Source: Micavibrio sp. (GTDB taxonomy: Bacteria; Pseudomonadota; Alphaproteobacteria; Micavibrionales; Micavibrionaceae). Taken from it: a stretch of 33,350 bases of DNA. The stretch covers positions 1 through 33,350 of the forward strand of contig JAPJRC010000019.1 in NCBI GenBank assembly GCA_030824805.1, read 5' to 3'. Of the stretch, positions 1 through 7,508 are shown piece by piece. Positions within the stretch are counted from its first letter, which is position 1. Every line of letters begins with the position of its first letter. The notes below the pieces were generated by a model. It had not been told where the DNA came from. It saw nothing but the letters and a program-made list of their open reading frames with translations, and ran no database searches. Made by a program: the position numbers and the translations under genes.

Positions 1-454
1 TCGCGTAAAGCCGAATGCGGCTTTTACCGATTTCACCCAAGCGGCGCACCATGCGGCGGGCCAGCTCGGGTTTAATGGCCTCGATCTCCTGCGGGTCTTC
101 AAAGGGTATGGGCGAAATCTGGTAGACGGGTCGGACCGCGCCTTCGGAAATAGCGCCGGAGAAAAGCTGCGCTTCAGAGCGTAGACCTGCCAGCTCCCCT
201 TCGATAAGGGAATCCGTGTATTGGCCGAGATAAAGAATGCCAAGACCCAAAATCATGATGGCGATGATATTCACCGCCAGAATACGCAAAGTCAGACCGC
301 TCATCTGGTCGGTTGGCTTGGAGGGGTCGAATACGGCATAAGGACGCGCATTCTTCTGGCGGCGTATAAGCCGCAGCAAAAGATTAAGCGTTTTCGCAGG
401 TTCCGATGTCCTGATACCGGTAGGCTTATTCTTTGTATCGGTATCCGATGCCAT
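1..454 (-). CDS. chvG: ChvG-like sensor histidine kinase, N-terminal part (runs off the window)
   Basis: Only the first 151 codons are inside the window; the kinase core would lie beyond base 1. Reading the minus strand from an ATG at 454 gives a cytoplasmic N-terminus of about 55 residues. One clear hydrophobic helix follows (about residues 57-77, LRILAVNIIAIMILGLGILY), and then the start of a periplasmic sensor region containing SEAQLFSGAISEGAV. That order, and the position directly after a ChvI-type regulator, match the ChvG/ExoS kinases, which sense envelope and acid stress in alphaproteobacteria. The start overlaps the end of the regulator gene by 29 nt, so the two are almost certainly co-transcribed and translationally coupled. 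The family name rests on the membrane/sensor segment and context; no catalytic motif is visible here. Confidence 0.8.
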   Translation of the reverse strand, partial: MASDTDTKNKPTGIRTSEPAKTLNLLLRLIRRQKNARPYAVFDPSKPTDQMSGLTLRILAVNIIAIMILGLGILYLGQYTDSLIEGELAGLRSEAQLFSGAISEGAVRPVYQISPIPFEDPQEIEAIKPELARRMVRRLGEIGKSRIRLYA

Positions 455-1130
455 ACAGCGTTTCTATGTGGTTGAAATCGTCATCAACCTGTTTGAATTT
501 TTTACGCACGCGTTTGATGTGGGAATCGATGGTGCGGTCGTCGACATAGATATTCTCACCATATGCCATGTCGATCAACTGATCCCTGTTCTTGACGTGG
601 CCGGGGCGCTGGGCAAGGGCTTTGACCAGCAGATATTCAGTTACGGTCAGGTTTACCGGCTCGCCTTTCCAGGTACAAAGGTGGCGCGCATCGTCCAGTT
701 CCAGATGTCCGCGTACGACTTTTTCCACTTTTGCTTTTGTGCCTTCATCCTCTTTTTGTTTCAGCAAATCCTGACGGCGCAGCAAAGCGCGGATACGTTC
801 GATGAGGAGCCGCTGGGAAAACGGCTTTGTGATGTAATCGTCCGCACCCATGCGCAGGCCGATAACTTCGTCCACCTCGTCATCTTTCGAGGTCAGAAAA
901 ATGACAGGGATAGAGGATTGTTCGCGCAGCTTCGACAGGACTTCCATACCGTCCATCCGCGGCATTTTAATGTCGAGCACGACCAGATCCGGCGGGCTGC
1001 CTGTAACGCCTTTAAGGCCTTCCTCGCCATCGCTGAAGGTTTTTACCTGAAACCCTTCGGCTTCAAGAGCCATGGATACGGAGGTCAGGATATTACGGTC
1101 ATCGTCTATAAGGGTAATCTGGTGCGTCAT
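426..1130 (-). CDS. chvI: ChvI-like OmpR-family response regulator
   Basis: A 234-residue DNA-binding response regulator. The receiver domain spans about residues 4-120, with the acidic pocket DDD at 9-11, phosphoacceptor D53 (VVLDIKMPRMDG), T80 and K102 (DDYITKPFSQ). A winged-helix OmpR/PhoB domain fills about residues 140-232. It ends with the usual recognition region (DRTIDSHIKRVRKKF) and the final GIGYRY motif. The signature GADDYITKPFSQRLLIERI is characteristic of ChvI. In the family, phospho-ChvI controls envelope, exopolysaccharide and acid-response genes. The kinase start lies inside its last codons. The ATG at 1130 has only a weak upstream GAGG, and a perfect TATAAT lies 15-20 nt upstream of it. 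Confidence 0.93.
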   Translation of the reverse strand: MTHQITLIDDDRNILTSVSMALEAEGFQVKTFSDGEEGLKGVTGSPPDLVVLDIKMPRMDGMEVLSKLREQSSIPVIFLTSKDDEVDEVIGLRMGADDYITKPFSQRLLIERIRALLRRQDLLKQKEDEGTKAKVEKVVRGHLELDDARHLCTWKGEPVNLTVTEYLLVKALAQRPGHVKNRDQLIDMAYGENIYVDDRTIDSHIKRVRKKFKQVDDDFNHIETLYGIGYRYKE

Positions 1131-1144
1131 TACAAATGCCTCGA

Positions 1145-1171
1145 ATTATATTTCAAGGATTTAGCGGTCAA
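1145..1171 (-). promoter_or_regulatory. candidate chvI promoter with a very short leader
   Basis: On the minus strand TTGACC (1166-1171) is followed after 15 nt by a perfect TATAAT (1145-1150). The spacer is shorter than the usual 16-18 nt. Transcription would begin about 7 nt before the chvI ATG at 1130, leaving little or no room for a ribosome binding site. Tentative. Confidence 0.3.
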
Positions 1172-1349
1172 TCGGGACGCGATCAAGGCGCAAAGGCGGC
1201 AATTTTATGATTCTTACGCGCAATAAACGGTCGCGTACCGCTTAGAATCTTTCAAATACATTAAATATTAAGTTTTTATTGGTATTTTGCAAAGAACTTG
1301 GTTACTCTGACGTACATTAGCAATATGTATATTGTGTAAGGGTGTTAAA

Positions 1350-2159
1350 TTGCGCGAACCTTGGGGGAAAGCGAATTTCAATGTGTTTGTGGCCCGTCCT
1401 TATAAAAAGGAATGGGTGCAAGACCGCTCTGACGTCCCCAATGAAATCAAAAAATTGCACGGTGTTTCCGATCACAGGGATTACAGAGATGCCAAATATG
1501 GCGGCGATCCTGATGCCGCCTTGCGCGTCGTACGCACCTGTCTCGACAAAACCTATCTTGCCCAAATGAAAACAATACTGGGCCTGTTGAAGGATCGCGG
1601 TCTGGAAGAAAGCCCGTTCCTGGTATGCCCATACAAGGAAGGCGGCAAAAACAAGCTTGCCCGTGCGGCGGCTGTGCACCTGGGCCGGGAACTCGGGCTT
1701 GAAGTGGATGTTGGCGTCATCGAAAAAACGAAAGGCCAACGCAAAGAGCTTAGTATTCTGGAAAGACTTCAGGAGCACGCTGTATTCGAAGGCGCGCCCG
1801 TCACGTCGGACGGTAAAAATCTGAAAGGCCGTTATGCCATTCTGGTCGACGATAACTTGCGGGGTGGAAGCACTTTTACCGACCTGAGAGGCCATTTGAT
1901 GGGGCAAGGCTGCCGCACCGCTTTCGGATGCGCTTTGTCGACGCCGGACGGCCAGAGCCAGATTATAAACCCTACCATTCGGCAGACGGATGATTTAAAA
2001 TCAGCGCTTACGCTGGAAGCAAAAAGATGGCTGAGCAATGCCATCAACGGCGGCATATACAGCCTGACCCGTAGCGAGGCGAGCCTGCTTGCCAAACCGC
2101 GTGGCCGAAGAGAGCTAGAAGGCTTGATGCAGGGTCCGCAAGGCTATAGTTTTAGTTAA
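1350..2159 (+). CDS. phosphoribosyltransferase-like protein, orphan
   Basis: About 269 residues. The only recognisable region is near residues 160-185: a hydrophobic strand ending in two acidic residues and a small-residue loop (YAILVDDNLRGGSTFTDL). That is the PRPP-binding loop pattern of type I phosphoribosyltransferases. A second glycine/lysine-rich segment (YKEGGKNKLARAAAVHLG) precedes it and may form the pyrophosphate loop. The N-terminal 80 residues (VFVARPYKKEWVQDR) are unfamiliar. I chose TTG at 1350 because AAGGG (1338-1342) lies 7 nt upstream; an in-frame TTG at 1332 lacks a site. The next gene follows after 25 nt on the same strand, so they probably form a two-gene unit. The substrate is unknown. 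A salvage enzyme is possible, but so is a nucleotide- or protein-modifying accessory enzyme. Confidence 0.75.
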   Translation: MREPWGKANFNVFVARPYKKEWVQDRSDVPNEIKKLHGVSDHRDYRDAKYGGDPDAALRVVRTCLDKTYLAQMKTILGLLKDRGLEESPFLVCPYKEGGKNKLARAAAVHLGRELGLEVDVGVIEKTKGQRKELSILERLQEHAVFEGAPVTSDGKNLKGRYAILVDDNLRGGSTFTDLRGHLMGQGCRTAFGCALSTPDGQSQIINPTIRQTDDLKSALTLEAKRWLSNAINGGIYSLTRSEASLLAKPRGRRELEGLMQGPQGYSFS

Positions 2160-2184
2160 CCAAATATACTGGAGTGGCCGAATT

Positions 2185-2406
2185 ATGTCTTTCATGGTCG
2201 TATCCAAAGCCATCCAGGCTTTGAAAGATACCTTCTGGACTACAAGTGCCCCTACTGCGCCGTGCGCGGTAGGAACGAAAATTATGGGACAACCGGACCC
2301 GGCGGCTCTGGAAGCATCGAAGGCTGAGGTTGTCGATCTGCAGCGCCGTATTGTCGGTATGCCGCGCCTTACGGCCGGCAAGGATCAATTGCATTTCGAT
2401 ATATAG
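2185..2406 (+). CDS. small hypothetical protein, 73 residues
   Basis: A short protein (MSFMVVSKAIQALKDTFWTT...) with a GGAG ribosome binding site about 10 nt upstream of its ATG. It begins 25 nt after the phosphoribosyltransferase-like gene and is followed 3 nt later by a strong intrinsic terminator, which supports it as the last gene of a two-gene transcript. The middle is helical and charged (DPAALEASKAEVVDLQRRI) and the end is polar. No signal peptide, membrane helix or known motif is visible. Its role is unknown; the arrangement suggests an accessory partner of the upstream protein. Confidence 0.6.
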   Translation: MSFMVVSKAIQALKDTFWTTSAPTAPCAVGTKIMGQPDPAALEASKAEVVDLQRRIVGMPRLTAGKDQLHFDI

Positions 2407-2408
2407 AC

Positions 2409-2431
2409 AAAGCGGCAGGGCCGCTTTTTTT
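2409..2431 (+). terminator. intrinsic terminator after the two-gene unit
   Basis: Perfect 7-bp stem AAGCGGC (2410-2416) / GCCGCTT (2420-2426) with loop AGG, running into seven T residues on the plus strand. On the minus strand the same hairpin lies just past the folC stop, but its U tract is poor, so it mainly serves the plus-strand genes. Confidence 0.88.
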
Positions 2432-3812
2432 ATGCTTTGGCCAGAACATTGCCCATCAGGAACAGCGAGCCGGTTATCAGAACCCGGCTTTTTTCATGGC
2501 CTTTTGCCGCGATGCCCTTGAGGGCGGATGGCACATCTTCCGCCGTTCCGACGTTCTTGAAGCCCAGATCAGCGGCGATGGCGGCCAGTTCTTCTTTCTT
2601 ATAGCTGGTGGGCTCGTCATCTATTTCCGTGGTGGTCACGCTCGCGACATATGGCAGCAACGGTTTCAGAAAAGCGGTGGGGTCCTTGCGGTTGACCATT
2701 GCCACGACAAGGTGGAGCGGCTCCGCATCCGATGCCTGCCAATCGTCCATTTGTTCGGCCAGAACCACGCCCGCGCTGTCATTGTGGCCGCCATCTATAA
2801 CCAGATCCCAGCCCGATGGCAGGAAAGCACGGTAGGAATGGTTTTCCAGAGTCTGCAGACGGCCTGGCCATTCAACGTTGGTCAAGCCTGTGGATAAAAT
2901 TTCAGGCTTAAAATGCTCCGGCGCAATGAGCCTGAATGCGGCAAGGGCCGCGCCGGTGTTCCAGTATTGATGATTCCCGAGAAGTACGGGCTTTCGCGTC
3001 ATAATAGAGTCATTCCCGTAGCGAAACAGGGTCTGGCCCGCTTCAGGTGCGGCGCACCACTCTGCGCCCTCGCGCACCAACGGCGCGGGTGTGGATAACG
3101 CTTGGGATAGAGTCTGGAAGACTTCCATGACTCCCGCCTGAATCGCTTCTTCCATCTGGTGCCCGATAACGCAAGGCACGCCGGGTTTCATGATTCCGGC
3201 TTTTTCGGCGGCTATTTTCGGCAGGGTATCGCCCAGAAACTTCATATGATCATAAGAAACGGTGGTGATGATGGTGAGGGCGGGGTCGGGGACCACGTTC
3301 GTGGTGTCCAGTCTGCCGCCCATGCCGGTTTCCAGGATCAGCCAGTCGGCGGGGACGCGGCTGAACGCCAAAAGCGACGCACAGGTGAACATCTCGAAGA
3401 AGGTGATCGGTTCACCATTGTTGATTTCGATACACTCCGTCAGCACGTCGATCAGGGCCTCTGAACTGATGAACTCACCGGCCAGCCGGATGCGCTCGGT
3501 CACGTGGACCAGATGTGGTGATGTGTAAACATGAACCGTCTGACCCGATGCCTCAAGAAGCGCTCTAAGCGTTGCAACTGTTGAGCCTTTGCCGTTGGTT
3601 CCGGCCACATGAACCACGCGCGGCAGCTTCAGATGCGGGTTGCTGAGATGCTCGAGAAAACGATACGTCCGGTTCAGAGAGAGGTCTATTTCGGTGTGAT
3701 AAAAGCCGTACAAATGCGTGAGGACCGCCTTCAGGCGATCCTCTACAGACGGGTCTGGTGACGCGCCGTTGACCCGGTTAACGGGCCGCAGATTTTTTGG
3801 TGGGTTTTGCAT
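2430..3812 (-). CDS. folC: bifunctional folylpolyglutamate synthase / dihydrofolate synthase
   Basis: A 460-residue Mur-ligase-family enzyme that adds glutamate to dihydropteroate and to reduced folates, using ATP. The P-loop GTNGKGS is at residues 71-77, preceded by HVA and followed by the family motif YTSPHLVHVTERI. The LETGMGGRLDTTNV segment and the later GNHQYWNTGAALAA and DGGHND motifs are all present. Length is normal for the family. The start overlaps the end of accD by 35 nt, the conserved alphaproteobacterial accD-folC pairing, so translation is probably coupled. The gene ends the long minus-strand operon, next to the bidirectional hairpin at 2410-2426. Confidence 0.96.
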   Translation of the reverse strand: MQNPPKNLRPVNRVNGASPDPSVEDRLKAVLTHLYGFYHTEIDLSLNRTYRFLEHLSNPHLKLPRVVHVAGTNGKGSTVATLRALLEASGQTVHVYTSPHLVHVTERIRLAGEFISSEALIDVLTECIEINNGEPITFFEMFTCASLLAFSRVPADWLILETGMGGRLDTTNVVPDPALTIITTVSYDHMKFLGDTLPKIAAEKAGIMKPGVPCVIGHQMEEAIQAGVMEVFQTLSQALSTPAPLVREGAEWCAAPEAGQTLFRYGNDSIMTRKPVLLGNHQYWNTGAALAAFRLIAPEHFKPEILSTGLTNVEWPGRLQTLENHSYRAFLPSGWDLVIDGGHNDSAGVVLAEQMDDWQASDAEPLHLVVAMVNRKDPTAFLKPLLPYVASVTTTEIDDEPTSYKKEELAAIAADLGFKNVGTAEDVPSALKGIAAKGHEKSRVLITGSLFLMGNVLAKA

Positions 3813-4818
3813 TCGGTGCGGGTTGGTTTGCGGCTTTGCCTGTAACCTTTTTCTTGAGAATGGCGACTGTGCCGGCAGCGACCTGCTTGTTCTGCTTGGC
3901 CGCGAGTTTACCGCCGCCGCCCAGAAGCTTCATACCCATGCCGCCTTTGGAATCGGCATTGCCGTTGTTTTTGATCATCAGCAGGTCGAGAAGGCGTGCG
4001 AGGGTCGCATGCAGTTCGGAACGTTTAACGACCATGTCGACCATACCGTGGTCGAGGAGGTATTCAGCCGTCTGGAATTCTTTGGGCAGAGTTTCGCGGA
4101 CCGTTTCCTCGATGACGCGGCGGCCGGCAAAGCCGATCATAGACCCCGGCTCTGCAAGGTGAACGTCACCGACCATTGCGAACGAGGCGGAGACACCGCC
4201 CGTCGTAGGGTTCGTCAAAAGAACGATATAGGGAAGACCAGCTTCCTTCACCATGTCGACCGCGATGATCGTGCGGGGCATCTGCATCAGGGAGAATGCG
4301 CCTTCCTGCATACGCGCGCCGCCCGAAGACGGGATTACGATGAGAGCCGCGTTTTCCTTTACGGCCGTTTCAGCCGCTTTGACGATGCCTTCGCCAACGG
4401 CAGTGCCCATCGACCCGCCCATAAAGGCGAAATCGAAAGCGGCCGCGACCGCCTTTTTGCCGCCGATGGTGCCGAGCGCGATCTGGATCGCGTCCTGTTC
4501 CTTGGTTTTCTTTTGCGAGGCGACCAGGCGGTCGGCGTATTTTTTGCTGTCTTTGAACTTGAGCGGGTCGTGCGGCACGCGTGGGGTTTGGACGCGTTCG
4601 AAGCTGCCGCCGTCAAACAGAATGGCGAGGCGTTCTTTCACCTCGATGGCAAGATGGTGGCCGCAATGATAGCAGACATTCAGGTTGGCCTTGAGTTCCT
4701 TGTGGAACAGCATGCCGTCGCAGGCATCGCATTTCTGCCAGAGATTGTCCGGCACATCCTTCTGATCGCCGACAATCGAGCGAATACGGGGGCGGATAAA
4801 GTTGGTCAACCAGTTCAT
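3778..4818 (-). CDS. accD: acetyl-CoA carboxylase carboxyltransferase subunit beta
   Basis: The 346-residue beta subunit of the carboxyltransferase that makes malonyl-CoA for fatty-acid synthesis together with AccA. An N-terminal zinc ribbon has cysteines at 30, 33, 49 and 52 (KCDACDGMLF... VCYHCGHH). The crotonase-fold carboxyltransferase core follows, with SSGGARMQEGAFSLMQMP and TNPTTGGVSASFAM; these glycine-rich turns form the oxyanion and CoA-binding sites. The protein is about 40 residues longer than most AccD because of a Lys/Ala/Pro-rich tail (about residues 305-346) that looks disordered. trpA lies 131 nt upstream and folC overlaps its end. The ATG at 4818 is preceded by AAAAGGGATGTGACCC, which supplies a plausible ribosome binding site. 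Confidence 0.96.
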   Translation of the reverse strand: MNWLTNFIRPRIRSIVGDQKDVPDNLWQKCDACDGMLFHKELKANLNVCYHCGHHLAIEVKERLAILFDGGSFERVQTPRVPHDPLKFKDSKKYADRLVASQKKTKEQDAIQIALGTIGGKKAVAAAFDFAFMGGSMGTAVGEGIVKAAETAVKENAALIVIPSSGGARMQEGAFSLMQMPRTIIAVDMVKEAGLPYIVLLTNPTTGGVSASFAMVGDVHLAEPGSMIGFAGRRVIEETVRETLPKEFQTAEYLLDHGMVDMVVKRSELHATLARLLDLLMIKNNGNADSKGGMGMKLLGGGGKLAAKQNKQVAAGTVAILKKKVTGKAANQPAPNAKPTKKSAAR

Positions 4819-4949
4819 GGGTCACATCCCTTTTAAAAAACCAGCGCGCATTTAGCGCGTGGAGCGGTAAAAAGTCAAGAATTGCGGGGCTGCGCACCCA
4901 TGGTTATCCGCAGGGCGATCAATACTTAATGTATTGAAATTAAATAAAT

Positions 4950-5771
4950 TTATGCCGACTTCGCGACATTCTTGCCATCGGGCAGGGCAGCTGCCAGAGC
5001 GGCGGTTTGCGCCCCTATTTTAGCCGGTAAAGCACTGTCCGAGAGATTGTCGGCTACGGTTTGCACGAGGGCAGAGCCCACCACTACACCGTCAGCAATG
5101 GCGGCCATGGCGCGTGCATCTTCGGGTGTTTTTATGCCGAAACCCGCGACAATTGGCAGGTCCGTGGCTTTTTTGATCTCGGCAATATGGCGGCCGACCT
5201 TGGCGGGGTCGGCGGAGGCGGTGCCGGTTACGCCCGCGATTGACACATAATATAAAAACCCGCCCGCATCTTTGAGCACGGTCTTCAAACGTTTTTCGTC
5301 GGTGGTAGGAGTAAGCAAGCGGATAAAACGCAGATTATTTTGCTGCGCATGTGGAACGAGCTCTTCGCCCTCCTCTGGAGGAATGTCGACAATGATCAGT
5401 CCGTCTACGCCTATGGCATTGCAATCGCTCATAAACTTATCGATGCCGTATTTCAGGACCGGATTGAAGTAACCCATGAGGACGATCGGGGTTGCAGCAT
5501 TTTTGCTGCGGAATTGCTGCACAAGGCTGAATACTTTGTGTGTTGTCATGCCTTGATCCAGCGCGCGCAGGCCCGCCGCCTGAATGGCAGGACCGTCGGC
5601 CATAGGGTCTGAAAAAGGCAGGCCGATTTCCAGCACATCAGCGCTTCTGGCAAGTTCATGCAGTATCTCCAGGGATGTCTCTGGCGAAGGATCACCGGCC
5701 ATGACGTAAGTCACAAGGGCTTTGCGGCCTTGGTCTTTGAGAGAGGAGAAAGTTGCATCGAGTCTGTTCAT
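4950..5771 (-). CDS. trpA: tryptophan synthase alpha chain
   Basis: A 273-residue TIM-barrel subunit that cleaves indole-3-glycerol phosphate to indole and glyceraldehyde 3-phosphate, passing indole to TrpB. Catalytic E48 (VLEIGLPFSDP) and D59 (PMADGPAIQAA) match Glu49 and Asp60 of the well-studied enzymes. The phosphate-binding end of the barrel is intact (VSIAGVTGTAS, VAGFGIKTPEDA, DGVVVGSALV). Unusually, it is separated from trpB by two foreign-looking genes and a 112-nt gap. It may therefore need its own promoter (see 5778-5807). accD follows downstream on the same strand. Confidence 0.97.
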   Translation of the reverse strand: MNRLDATFSSLKDQGRKALVTYVMAGDPSPETSLEILHELARSADVLEIGLPFSDPMADGPAIQAAGLRALDQGMTTHKVFSLVQQFRSKNAATPIVLMGYFNPVLKYGIDKFMSDCNAIGVDGLIIVDIPPEEGEELVPHAQQNNLRFIRLLTPTTDEKRLKTVLKDAGGFLYYVSIAGVTGTASADPAKVGRHIAEIKKATDLPIVAGFGIKTPEDARAMAAIADGVVVGSALVQTVADNLSDSALPAKIGAQTAALAAALPDGKNVAKSA

Positions 5772-5777
5772 AGGGCT

Positions 5778-5807
5778 TCTATAAAGCGTACCGGGCTGTG
5801 CTGTCCA
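5778..5807 (-). promoter_or_regulatory. candidate promoter for trpA
   Basis: On the minus strand TGGACA (5802-5807, 5 of 6 consensus) is followed after 18 nt by TATAGA (5778-5783, 4 of 6). Initiation would fall at or next to the trpA ATG (5771), giving a leaderless message. It lies in the 112-nt gap that separates trpA from the inserted acyltransferase gene. Weak evidence. Confidence 0.25.
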
Positions 5808-5883
5808 GTTTGGTGTTCGATTCGACGGCTCTAAGGTGCTTTGATGGCCGTTAGGTTAGCCTCAGTAAAGCGTCTAAAAGGCT

Positions 5884-7017
5884 TTATGCTTTGACGGCCT
5901 GACGCCATATCTTCTTTACGATAGAGCGCCCTAATTGAATGCCTGGCTTCTCTATGGCGAAATAGGAAAAAATGGCAACAGCCGCCGTGAGTAGTAACGT
6001 TACAAAAAGAACAATCAATGTAATGGCTAAAGGCGATAAATTTCCTCCGTGTGTAGAGATAACATATCCAGCCACAGGGATTAATATCAGAAGGTGATAG
6101 AGATAAATTCCATAAGATATTTCGCCTAGCATATGAAACGGCTTGGTGCCAAGCATCCGGCCAAACCAGCCTATCGTATTGCTGACAATTACAGGCAGCT
6201 CCATTCTGTGATGCACGGCCAACAGCACGAAGCCCGCCGTCATAAATATTCTAAATACAGACGAGCTGATTCCGAACTTGGTGAACAGATGTATGCCTAC
6301 AATCGCCATAGCTCCTATAATATGTGGCCAGACATATTTTTTTTCGCAAAAAAGAGCTGCAGCAATCAGGATGCCAGCCAGAAAAATATTGATCTTCAGA
6401 AAGAGGAAAGACGCCAGTTTAAAGGCGCCCATAAAGGCCGGAAACAGAGCCCACAGGGCAAGAGAAAATCCTATAAGGATTAACACTGTCGCAATCTTTC
6501 CAAATCGCATCATGGCCAAAACTATAAAGGGAAAAAGCGCATAAAACTGCATTTCCAGCCCTAAACTCCAATCAGGCAAGGGTGTACGAATATGGTAATA
6601 GGGCAAAACGCCAAATACAAAAGTCAAATGCGTGAACAGGTTGTCTAGGCTTTGATCTGTGTAGGCCGAGGCGCGGATCTCTTTGCTAATTAATAAATGC
6701 CATTCCAGCAGCAAAGGCCCGGTCAGCCAGACTATGGCTAGGGTCATATAATAAACAGGCGCAATTCTGAAATAACGCCTGATCCAGAACAAGGTCCAGT
6801 TTTTAGGTTCTGAAAAAGGCTCTGCCGCCTCCCTGTTCTTGGCTTGATAAAACATAAGAAAGCCGGAAATCATCATGAAGAGATCCACGGCAAATTCGGG
6901 CTGATAAATTATAGGAATGTAGAATTTGGTGAAATGCAGCGTGTGGCCGACAATTACCCATAAGGCAGCAAGGCCTCGCAACCCGTCTAGGTAATCAAGA
7001 CGGGTGCCTTCTTTCAC
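5884..7017 (-). CDS. acyltransferase 3 family integral membrane protein
   Basis: A 377-residue multi-pass protein of the family that acetylates or otherwise acylates surface polysaccharides (OafA/NodX type). The N-terminus carries the hallmark LDYLDGLRGLAALWVIVGH, with the conserved R14 and H25. A chain of about ten hydrophobic helices follows, as in TLFWIRRYFRIAPVYYM and EISYGIYLYHLLILIPVAGY. Its start overlaps the preceding gene by 4 nt (ATGA), so the two are coupled. The DNA is visibly more AT-rich than the flanking trp genes, with many AAA, ATA and TTT codons, suggesting later acquisition. Its acceptor is unknown, and nothing about it suggests a role in tryptophan synthesis. Confidence 0.92.
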   Translation of the reverse strand: MKEGTRLDYLDGLRGLAALWVIVGHTLHFTKFYIPIIYQPEFAVDLFMMISGFLMFYQAKNREAAEPFSEPKNWTLFWIRRYFRIAPVYYMTLAIVWLTGPLLLEWHLLISKEIRASAYTDQSLDNLFTHLTFVFGVLPYYHIRTPLPDWSLGLEMQFYALFPFIVLAMMRFGKIATVLILIGFSLALWALFPAFMGAFKLASFLFLKINIFLAGILIAAALFCEKKYVWPHIIGAMAIVGIHLFTKFGISSSVFRIFMTAGFVLLAVHHRMELPVIVSNTIGWFGRMLGTKPFHMLGEISYGIYLYHLLILIPVAGYVISTHGGNLSPLAITLIVLFVTLLLTAAVAIFSYFAIEKPGIQLGRSIVKKIWRQAVKA

Positions 7018-7508
7018 TGGTTAACTCCCACACACACCAGCACTTCATGAAGGCCTTCCTCGAAAAAACGTGGGCCATAAATTTCGACATCGGTCTTGAA
7101 GCGGCGCTTCAGATCGGTTTTCCAGATGGCCTGCCATGTTTCGACCAAGGCCTTTGGTTGTTCGCCCTGCGCCGCAAAAACCATGTAATCACCGCCTTCG
7201 ACAAAGACGGAGCTCAAGCCCTCAATAAGAGCAATGTCCGCGTCCGGCTTAACGCGGCACCCTAGCGTCAAGGAATAAGGCTGGTCCGGTCCGCCATCGT
7301 AGCTGTGATAAATCGCGTAAATTGCCTGCCCGTCTTTGGCGGGAATGGCTTCGCCCACGGCTTCTTCAAAGAATTTCTGCCACAGACCGTTTATGTCTTC
7401 AGCGGCTTTTCCATCCTTATTATTTGTGCGGATTGTAAGCCCAACGACCGTAAAACCGCCGATTTCCGTGGTTTCCAGCGTGTCATTTTGCTGCGCTTCT
7501 GCACTCAT
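7014..7508 (-). CDS. GyrI-like / effector-binding-domain protein
   Basis: A 164-residue stand-alone domain resembling the GyrI/SOUL-like small-molecule binding fold, found free and at the end of AraC-family regulators such as Rob. Supporting features are an N-terminal beta strand (GGFTVVGLTIRT), the IYAIYHSYDGGPDQPYSLT segment, the VFVEGGDYMVFAAQG strand pair, the helix WQAIWKTDL, and a final strand pair ending FEEGLHEVLVCVGV. There is no DNA-binding domain, so it is probably a ligand-binding or modifying protein. It overlaps trpB by 4 nt at its start and the acyltransferase by 4 nt at its end, so it is translated within the trp operon. Family assignment is from pattern recognition. Confidence 0.8.
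   Translation of the reverse strand: MSAEAQQNDTLETTEIGGFTVVGLTIRTNNKDGKAAEDINGLWQKFFEEAVGEAIPAKDGQAIYAIYHSYDGGPDQPYSLTLGCRVKPDADIALIEGLSSVFVEGGDYMVFAAQGEQPKALVETWQAIWKTDLKRRFKTDVEIYGPRFFEEGLHEVLVCVGVNQ

Noticed and set aside
3718..4836. A 372-codon open frame antisense to accD
   Set aside because: Shadow of accD; the translated product has no domain and covers conserved carboxyltransferase motifs on the other strand.
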